From Chara braunii (taxonomy: Eukaryota > Streptophyta > Charophyceae > Charales > Characeae): DNA of 25,947 nucleotides. Location of the stretch: NCBI GenBank assembly GCA_003427395.1, contig BFEA01000765.1, positions 264,573-290,519 on the forward strand, written 5' to 3'. Of the stretch, positions 18,484-25,947 are shown piece by piece; position 1 is the first letter of the stretch; the number at the start of each line of letters is the position of its first letter. The position numbers were made by a program, and so were the translations under genes. Below the pieces are notes generated by a model. It worked only from the letters and a program-made list of their open reading frames with translations. It did not search any database and had not been told where the DNA came from.

Positions 18484-19959
18484 ATGATGAAGTTAGCATT
18501 AGCAGGGACATATAGTCTGGCGGAGGAGGTGAGAACGATAGAGGAAGGCCCGACCCAGATAGAGGAGCATGAGCAACTGATGGGCGGAATGTACTTGCTC
18601 ACCAACACGCTCCTGCAGGGGAACTTTAGCCAGAGGAGCGCCGCGAGTTCAGAGGAGGGCGAGCTTCTTATTCCTGAGGGAGACATCAGGGAGGCCTTCC
18701 GAGCTGAGGAGTATGATGGGATTTATCCGGAGTTGGGGTTACTCTTGTCGTGCGAAATGAGGGATAGGGACGCGAGCGCCAAAGTCCAGAAGATAAGGCA
18801 TCTCTACGTGGTAAGAGATGACCACCTATTTATAAAGCGACAAGTTGGAAACCCCAAGAGGATCGTATGTGGAAGGAACCGGCAGATCGATGTCATAGCA
18901 GCCTTGCACGATGGTATAGCAGGGGGGCATAGAGGGGTTAGTGCCACGTGCGCGAAGATAAGCGAGTTCTACAATTGGGATGGAATGCTGACTATGGTCA
19001 TCAAGTACTGCCAGTCCTGTGTAACTTGCCAGCAGAGGTCGGCGCAAAGGCCTAGGAAGCCTCTGCACCCCAGACTGGAAAGGGAAGTGGGGGCAGTTGT
19101 ACACGTGGACCTGTTGTTCATGCCACTTGGGGAGGATGGAAGTAACTATATCTTCGATGCACGGGACAACCTTACTGGGTTTGTGGACGGTCGGGCTATC
19201 CGCACAAAAACTGGCCCAGTTTTAGCAAGGTGCATCGAAGAGTACTACTTGCGCTATCCATTTGTCAGAGAGTTTGTGATGGACCGGGGGTCGGAGTTTA
19301 CTTGTACCGAGGTGCGGACCTTGCTTGTGGGATATGGCGTGGTAGCAAATTACACTACTGCCGCGCACCCCTAGGCAAACGCGCCTGTGGAGAGGGGGCA
19401 TAGTACCATCACGAATCTCCTGGCCAAATGGACTGAAGGAAAGCCTAACCAGTAGCTGAAATTCCTAAGAGCAACATTCTTCGTGGAGAATGTTACAGTG
19501 AAAAGGACTACCAAGAATGCGCTAGCCACACTATGGTATGAAAGATATACCACCTTTCCCATAGAAAACTTTATGAAAACGTGGAGGCGCCAAGACCTGG
19601 AAGTGAACCTGTCCTTTGAAGAACTGCTCGATATACGGGCACGACAGGTGGGAGCCGCTGAGGAAAGGTTACGAGAGGCCGCCGGTCAGGTGGAGAGGAG
19701 CCGTATGGAAGATAAAATGAGGTGGGACTAGATGACCCGAATAAGGGAGGATCCGCTGAAGGTTGGGGATGTGGTACTGCTGTATGACTCCTCGCTGGAA
19801 AAGCAATGGTCTAGGAAACTCGACAAGCGGTGGCTGGGACCCTATAGGATCGTGCGGTGTGGTGAATTTGGGGCTTACCAAATTGAGGAGCTGGATGGGG
19901 CGGGATGGCAGGACTGGGTATCAGGGACAAGGCTGAAGAAGTTTGTGGCCAGGGAATAA
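18484..19959 (+). pseudogene. Ty3/gypsy integrase (DD35E, GPY/F module), three internal stops
   Basis: An N-terminal linker leads to the zinc-binding HHCC region: LHDGIAGGHRG (first His at 18907) and CQSCVTCQQR (19009-19030). The core has Asp in VVHVDLLF (19108), Asp in VMDRGSEF (19282) and Glu in ANAPVERGH (19390). The last two are separated by 35 residues, the DD35E spacing. The C-terminal part has VGDVVLLYD and KRWLGPYRIV, the GPY/F module, and ends at TAA 19957-19959 without a chromodomain. Stops at 19372 (CAG to TAG would explain it), 19453 (TGG to TAG) and 19729 break the frame. Integrase joins the cDNA to host DNA. All three catalytic acids survive, so only the stops disable it. Confidence 0.92.
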
Positions 19960-20089
19960 GTAAGGGCCATGAGACCTCGTTAGGAATAGAGTCTTGCCTG
20001 GGTATTACCCAGGTCAGGTGACTAGATAGGTGGATGATAAGGGTGGATGGGTGTGGAAAGTATGTGGGATTCCCCTAGGCCTATGACTC

Positions 20090-20140
20090 GGTTGCTGACC
20101 CTGCTGTGTGCCTGCTTGTTGTCTCTCGCCTGTTGTGCAG
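20090..20140 (+). promoter_or_regulatory. Candidate 3' splice site before the second Gag ORF
   Basis: GCTGAC (branch-like, about 20094-20099) is followed by a pyrimidine-rich run and TTGTGCAG|GT at 20133-20142. The first ATG after it (20163) opens the downstream ORF. A small hairpin, CCTGGG-TATTA-CCCAGG (19997-20013), lies upstream. A consensus donor, CAG|GTATGT, at 13167-13174 inside the 5' LTR could pair with it. Splicing is inferred from sequence only. Confidence 0.4.
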
Positions 20141-20162
20141 GTCTGACTTTTCGAAGGCAGTC

Positions 20163-22880
20163 ATGCAGAGGGGCGGGAGGGACACTTGGCCACGCCAGGG
20201 GCCCCAGAGGATGGAGGGAAGAGGCGAGCAGAATGAGCCGCCTAGGAGGGAGCCTACGCCTGAGTTTGATGATGACAACATTGAGCTCTGCTTGGATGTA
20301 TATTGGGACCATGCGGCACAGAGAAGGTGGTCAGTGGCGGAGAGGATTCACCACTTGAGGGGCATAGGGCGGTTCGAGGAGCCTGTCGCTCAGATATGTG
20401 AGGAGGCCCTGACTTGGCCAGACGTGGAGGCCAGGATGCAGCGGTTGAGAGCTTCCCCTAGGGGGCGTGATGGCATGCCCATTCGATTGGAGGAGGGGAA
20501 CGTAGATGAGTTCATCCCCGCATATGAGCACTACATGTTGAGTCTGGGGGTTGCGCAGGGGGAATGGGTGCAGGCCCTACTTATATGGACGAGGCGGGCA
20601 GAGAAGCAGGCGGTCAAACAGATTCAAGAGAGGGCTCGAGACTGGGAGGACTGTCAGGCCCAGCTTAGGAGGGCGTTCGGACGGCCACAGCACGAGAGGC
20701 ACGAGCCCAGAGTTGAGAGGCAGTGGCGAAGCAAGAGGCCAAGGGAACCGGCACCGAGAGAGGCGGGGCTGGCCAGAGAGGGGAGGGGAGCCTCGGCCCA
20801 GCGGGAGGATGAGCCCGTAGAGGCCGCATTGGCAAGGGAGTCATTCCCCGCTTGTGGCCTCCGGGCGGTTGAGTTTCGACGGATTACGAGCGAGGGGTTG
20901 AGGCCGCCCTTGCCATTGCCATCAACGCAGGAGCTGGACATACCAAGAGAGACGCCATTCCGGAGCTTGGCGACGCATCTTGATGTATCCCAATGGGAGG
21001 CCTCACGGCTGGGAGGGGGCTCAGTTGAGCCGGCGTGCGACGTGCTATTGGAGGAGCCCCTCGACCCTGAGATGGAGACTGACATGCGAGACCGAGAGGA
21101 GCCACATGACCCTGAGATGGCAGCCGAGCGGCCGGATCCGGTACGACCTCAGGGGAGAGAGGTGATCACGGTTGGGGACGATACCCCTCCATGCTCCCCA
21201 GCTCCAGAGTCAGCACAACATTCATGGCCAGAGGGGATTCCTGATCCAGGCGGCGAGGAGATCCCGGAGTTTCCCCCTGAGGCCACCGCTATACCTGAGC
21301 AGGAGGCAGAGGCGGAGAACCAGGGTGTGTGTGAGAGAGCGAGGATGGAGGCGCCCCTTGACTTGCCATCGGCCACGCAGGCGACCAAGAGCCTGGACAT
21401 CGAGGAGCCCGTTTCAGCAGAGTTACCGCCAGTAGTGCCGCGCGCGAGCATTGGGATGGAGGCGGAGGCATCGACTCCAGGAGACCAGGGGCCGCGAATG
21501 GGAGGAACCCCAAGAGAGACCCGCGAAGAGAAGTCCGCCTGAGTGCGGGTCCGTCTGGACGAGATATACGCAAGACAGGCTGAGATGGAGGCGGCGGGGA
21601 TAAAGCCGACACCGCCGGTCGAGCCCAAGACGAGTGAGCAGAGGATCGACGAGTTGTGGGCTAGGTATGAGAGCCAGAGGGATGCAGCCCGCCAGAGGTC
21701 ACGAGAGGCAGGACAGGCGGACGAGGAGATGAGTGAGCTGAGAGAGATGGGGGACTTGGGGTTCTCCGCGACCAGGCAGGCAATTGAGCGCATGGATCGG
21801 AGGGTATGCGCGACGACAGTCACATCTTTCCAGTGGTATTATCTACTCAGCAATGAGCTCAGGGTTAAGGAGCTGGAGGTAGAGCACCTGACTACTCAGC
21901 TTGCCGAGGAGAGGGCGAGGAGTCAAGCTAGAGAGGTTGAATGGGAGAGGAGATTTGGGGAGATGACAGCCGCTGTGGATAGGCTCTCGGTAGCCTGGGA
22001 GGCGAGCCAGATGGGGCGAGCCGGTGCCGATGGCGAGGGGCGAGCCGGTGCCGATGGCGAGGGCCGAGGGGTGCAGGCTTCTCCAGGTCAAGGAGCAGCG
22101 GTGGAGGTCCCTCGACAAGCCGAGCCAATGGAGGAGGCGCCCTTGGACGCAGTCGAGGAGGAGGGTGGCGCCCAAGAGTCGCTTATGGCTATGTTCACGG
22201 AGAGGAGAGGTTCACGCTTGCATGAGCTGGCGACAACCATAGGGATAGGCACTCCACAGGAGGGGCCTCAGGGACTCGACGCTCCAGAGCATGTCCCGAG
22301 GTTGGGGGAGTTGAGGGCGGAGCTGGGGTCCTGGGCCACGGAGACGGACTCAGGAGGGCCCGACTCGCGGCAGCAGCAGCAGCAGCAGGAGGTCATGAGT
22401 GAGCCCACCACCATGGTGGGCCCTCAGCCGTCGGAATTATGTGGGGATGAGGTGGTGGTGGAGATAGAGAGGGCTCATGAGGAAGGACCCCGAGAGTTGG
22501 ATATGCCAGACGACAGGCCAGGGAGCACCGTCGCACGAAGGGGTGGAGGTGCTGAGGCTATGGAGCCCGGACCTCAGGGCCATATGGGATCGTCCTCGTG
22601 TCATGAGGTGACTACTGGGACCATGGAAACGCCTTCGGCATCGAGTTCACAAGGAAGAAAGAAGAAGACTGCCAGGTGGCACGATACCTCCTGTTTTTGG
22701 TGCAAGGAGGGAGGGCATAGAGCCGTGGACCGCCCAGAGCTCCTTGAGGATAAGGCCGAGGGGCGAGTTGCGGAGGTCGACGACAAATTCTATGACAGAC
22801 AGGGCAGGGTAGTGGAGCGAGCTCCAGATGGGGGCGTGGCTCAGTTATATAGGCAGAACCGAGAGGAATTATGTAAGTAG
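20163..22880 (+). pseudogene. Second Gag-like protein downstream of pol, with coiled coil and degenerate zinc knuckle
   Basis: A single frame of 905 codons before the final stop, with one internal TGA at 21540-21542. I start at ATG 20163, the first after the putative splice acceptor; an upstream ATG at 20106 is in frame but would lie in the intron. Order: capsid-like helical region (about residues 25-175; IRLEEGNVDEFIPAYEHYML...RDWEDCQAQLRRAFGRP); a long acidic, Pro-rich middle; a strong coiled coil (about 21840-22010; NELRVKELEVEHLTTQLAEE); a duplicated GRAGADGE (22016-22063); Gln6; a basic SQGRKKKTARW; and CFWCKEGGHRAVDR at 22692-22733, a C-x2-C-x4-H knuckle whose last Cys is Arg. The tail FYDRQG...PDGG matches the tail after the first Gag's knuckle. 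No signal peptide or membrane segment is seen, so it is Gag-like, not env-like. Confidence 0.78.
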
Positions 22881-24976
22881 GGATCGGTCTGTCTATATAT
22901 TGATAGGACTAGAGATCCTTGACACACGCAGGGCGGGGTTAGGGGTGTATATACCTTGAGTCACTTGAGCGGGCCCTAGATGTGTGTGTGCGTAGGAGTG
23001 GTGGGATGAGTTTCTATCCGATTGTACATATGCGTGTGACTTTTGTTCGCTTGTTTCCTTTTGAGTTTCTTTGTGGGCTATGACCCAGGGGTAGGACCCA
23101 ACCGTGTGATATATGAGACCATTTAGTTACATTTGGTTTTGTGACTCAGAGGCTATTGTTGCTCTGAATTGGGTTTGGGGGTTTATAGCACTCGGGGTGT
23201 GAGTTCTCCCAGCAGGGGAGGACAGGGGCTAGGTATTCTGTGGATGATTAGGCAGATGCTGTGTTCCCGAGTGCACTTGATGAGTGTACAGTGGGGTTAT
23301 GAGTCCTACTCAGACAGGAGGGGTATTGAGTTGAGTGCTTGTATTTGATAGTTAGGGGGGGGGCATTCTACTCCCTGAGTGTACTATGAGTTGAGATCCT
23401 ATGAGACTTGTCCTGTGACGATCACTATCACTCTCACATGTGTGGATTTGTCTCGATGAATGTTTGGCTTTGTGTGAGAGAGGTACAGGATACATCTCAT
23501 GGGCATGATTGTATAAACCGTAAAGCTGTCTACCCTCCGACATACTCGTGCGGTCTGCTGCAGGCGGACGAGAAGGCAGAGTATAAGGAGGGGAAGTGCA
23601 ACCTGTTTGTGAAAAAACTGTGAGAATCCTACGGGATTGATGGTTTCAGAAATTTGTATGTTTGGTCGCACTAAACACCGTTGCCTAGGTTGTATAGGGA
23701 CCCAGAAGGTGGTCCCTCAATTTGAGTTGTTTGATGATTAAGACCTCCTTCATGGTTCTGGAAGGTGGGAATTGCATTGTATGGATGCCCTTTCGTGGTT
23801 TTGGAAGAGGTCGTGTGAGGAGTCATCCCATACAAAAAGGGGATGACCAGGAAACCTTTTGTGAAAGGCACCCTTCACCAAGCAAGGGTGGATAAAAATT
23901 GAATGCTGTGGAAAACATTGTCTGTGCTGATAAAGTCTGACGAGAGGGGACCATGTTTGCTTGAAATGTTTGAGAAGGGTGGAAGATGCATCGGGGTGGG
24001 CGACCGCTGGCTCTGATCAAGCCAGGAGCCGCGGCCTTGTGGATCCGGCGGGGAGATTGTTTGTGACTGAGCGAAGGATGCCGTGCCTATTATAGGAGGG
24101 CCGGTAAATGCCTTCAGACCCCTGCGTAGTCCCGCAGCGGCCGTGAATTGTTTGTGATGCCCCGTCGGGCCACCTGTACTAATTTTGAGACATATTTGAG
24201 GGAATACCAAGCTAACGGTAAAGTTTAGTGCCACCTCGGCGCAACCCCTTATGGATGCCTGCTAGCCGGCACAACCTGGCCGCGGGCCCGCGAGGTAAGA
24301 GTTTAAGGGGAGTTGTCCGCTCCAGGGAAATTACCTTACGGGATAAGAGTCAAGTCTTTGGAGGCCCTGATTGATTGATTGTCAGGGATATACTTGCCAT
24401 TGTATAACCAATGGGAGGATACTGCCGGTAAGGTAACAATGCGGTGGGCCGTAGACCTGTCCCGACCAACCAGGCTATGGTGGACTCAGATGGAGACCTG
24501 GCGTTTCTGTACTAGACTGCAGAAACGACCGAGAGAGGCTATAAGTTATATATATACATTTTGCTTGATGGTGAGAAAGTCGCTGAAAGAAGGCAAGAAT
24601 GCCTTCACAGGTCCCACTCAAAGCCCGCATCCCTAGTTATGGCTCTGTCTACGAGAAAGAGGCTAACTGGAACACCCAACGAGAAGTCGGCGGTTGTCTA
24701 GAACGAAGGGGAAGAGGATGGTTTGGGGGCCTTTGAAACTTATGCTGTAGTATTGATGCGTAATACACCGGCGTCCTGGTGTCAGGGCAATGGAAACCGA
24801 GGTTGAAACCGTGGCAGCATATAGTTGTGTTGGCACGGCTTGATGGAGGCCTCACCCCTGAGTCTGTTGGCTAATAGGATTGGTTCTAATCTCGTCAGCA
24901 TTTGGAGTGTGAGTGGATTTATAGCTTTCTGATTTGGCGACGCGACGGGGACGTCGCTTAATATGGTCTGGTAAGC
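22881..24976 (+). other. 2.1-kb noncoding region between the second Gag ORF and the 3' LTR
   Basis: No ORF here looks real. Seen: a short TG run (22980-22991); a run of nine G (23355-23363) that is the only polypurine-like tract of note; and two perfect hairpins of the same form (8-bp stem, 10-nt loop), GTCATCCC/GGGATGAC (23822-23847) and CGTTTCTG/CAGAAACG (24502-24527). The bases just before 24977 (ATATGGTCTGGTAAGC) are not purine-rich, so the usual polypurine tract is missing. Confidence 0.7.
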
Positions 24977-25947
24977 TGTCGGCGCGAATACCCTTACAAG
25001 GGTATCCGCCCTGGTTTTTGCAAGTGACAGAAAGGCTTGGCTAGCCCGGATCTTGAGTGCCCGTGCGGAAAAATGTGAGAGTCGCTCGCACGTAGGCAAG
25101 GGTCTGCCTTGTCCCGGTAGGGGGTACGTGGGCGCACAATTTTAAGGCGCGCGTGTGATTTTCTGATTGAGTGGGCGGCCGGGGTAGCCGGCCAACCCTT
25201 ACTAGAGCCACGAGATTGATTAGGGGGTGAAAGCCCATTTTTTTTTATCGGTGCGCGCCGTCCAGCGGTAGGGTTGACGCGCCGGTAGGCGCATGGGATG
25301 ACCCAGACCAGGCTGGCAGGATGGCGCATACGCCAAGGGGGCCACGAATGTAAGTGGGGGCCGAACGAGTGGCCGAGGCGGTACCCCGGCCCGGAGGCGC
25401 CGCGTGAGACCACCTTATGTGGGAAGCCGCGCCTGCTGGCCACAAGCTTGGGCTTAGCCCTATCGGTTACAGCACTGGATTGTTTCGGCAGAGGTACGAG
25501 GCTCGAGGTCGGCGGACGGCAGCACGGGAGCGACGGAGCAGCGAGGAACCAAGGGGTTGAGGGTCCCCATAGGACTATCCCCCTTGGGTTTACTTTTTTT
25601 GCCAGGGAAGTCCGATGGTAGGATTGTGGTGCGAGGCTACGGGAGGTCTGGTGGGGTCGTGGCCTGTTCCTCCCTCCCTTAGGTGATGCCTCCTTTCTCA
25701 TTTCGGCGATTTACCCTGATTTTTTTTTATGGCTTATATGCTTTGCTGTGCAAGAGTGCTATGAGGGGAACAAAGACGAGAGGGGGCCGGGGCGCCCAAC
25801 CATGACTGAAACCTATAATGCGAGACAGGTGCGCCTGTTTGTATCCGACCTAAAAAAGGGGGCCAGATCCACTCGAAGAACAGCGGAGAGGAGTGGCGCC
25901 GAGACCGCGTGAGGCCCGAAAGATTACCGGGGTGCTGACACGACAAA
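24977..25947 (+). repeat. 3' LTR, first 971 bp (truncated by the window end)
   Basis: It begins TGTCGGCGCGAATACCC and aligns to 7109-8078 along its whole visible length with about 45-50 substitutions and few indels, roughly 5% by eye. It keeps the ATACCCT/AGGGTAT hairpin (24988-25005) and the tRNA-like segment (about 25447-25514). The sequences upstream of the two copies (6959-7108 and 24827-24976) are unrelated, which fixes the left edge of the repeat. Confidence 0.93.

Larger units (their letters stand above)
7109..25947 (+). mobile_element. Giant Ty3/gypsy LTR retrotransposon (about 24 kb; 3' LTR cut by the window end)
   Basis: A direct repeat starts at 7109 and again at 24977 (both TGTC[A/G]GCGCGAATACCC) and stays alignable to the window end. 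A tRNA-Asp primer-binding site lies at 13347, just after TGTC...GACA LTR ends, followed by Gag, retropepsin, RT, RNase H and integrase in gypsy order on the + strand. Start-to-start distance is 17,868 bp; adding one LTR of 6,236 bp gives about 24.1 kb. An extra Gag-like ORF sits between pol and the 3' LTR. All reading frames carry stops or indels. The PBS resembles Athila-type elements, but I see no membrane-protein (env-like) features. The target-site duplication cannot be checked because the 3' end is outside the window. Confidence 0.9.

Noticed and set aside
21149-21823. 224-codon ORF on the minus strand
   Set aside because: Mirror of the second Gag ORF in GC-rich sequence; no motifs.
20163-22880. 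Env-like gene, as expected by position in an Athila-type element
   Set aside because: No signal peptide, membrane segment or fusion-like region; a zinc knuckle and capsid-like region point to Gag.
24994-25701. 235-codon minus-strand ORF in the 3' LTR
   Set aside because: The matching stretch of the 5' LTR is split by a stop and frame changes (7173-7832), and the product is basic and Pro/Ser-rich without motifs; most likely a chance ORF in GC-rich LTR DNA.

Overview
The window is eukaryotic, repeat-derived DNA. I see no host gene, no operon and no bacterial signal. It is a stack of decayed retroelements: a plant-type L1 LINE, a chromodomain Ty3/gypsy fragment, and most of a very large Ty3/gypsy LTR retrotransposon. 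The LINE ends in a C-terminal RVT zinc-binding domain, as plant L1s do. The LTR element's primer-binding site matches the 3' end of plant-type tRNA-Asp, as in Athila-like elements. Together these point to a streptophyte with a large genome (land plant or charophyte alga). Reading it as Chara-like is only a guess from protein style.

Layout. 1-127: AC and AAAT microsatellites. About 265-541: a degenerate GATTCAACGGGG array. 552-5742 (+): a LINE with ORF1, an overlapping ORF2 (APE endonuclease, reverse transcriptase, zinc finger), a 3' UTR with AATAAA, and a poly(A) tail. It is broken by stops, frameshifts and loss of one catalytic Asp. 5760-5960: a tRNA-like (pol III box A/B) sequence followed by three hairpins, SINE-like. 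6041-6164: a 62-bp tandem duplication. 6386-6958: the integrase C-terminus plus chromodomain of a separate Ty3/gypsy element.

7109 to the window end: a giant LTR retrotransposon. Its 5' LTR runs 7109-13344 (TGTC...GACA, 6,236 bp) and is followed by a tRNA-Asp primer-binding site at 13347. The internal region carries Gag, retropepsin, RT, RNase H and a DD35E integrase, then a second large Gag-like ORF (20163-22880) with its own degenerate zinc knuckle, then about 2.1 kb of noncoding DNA. The 3' LTR starts at 24977 and runs off the window. If both LTRs are equally long, the element is about 24.1 kb. The visible 971 bp of the two LTRs differ by roughly 5% by eye, so this is an old copy. Most of its nonsense codons can be explained by single transitions.

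The most unusual features are: (1) two homologous but divergent Gag-like proteins flanking pol, the downstream one preceded by a good candidate splice acceptor; (2) an array of about 11 hairpins in the LTR (10815-11752) whose loop is conserved while the stems change in compensatory ways; (3) a second LTR array of five 122-bp units, several of which can form a small hairpin; and (4) the size of the LTRs.
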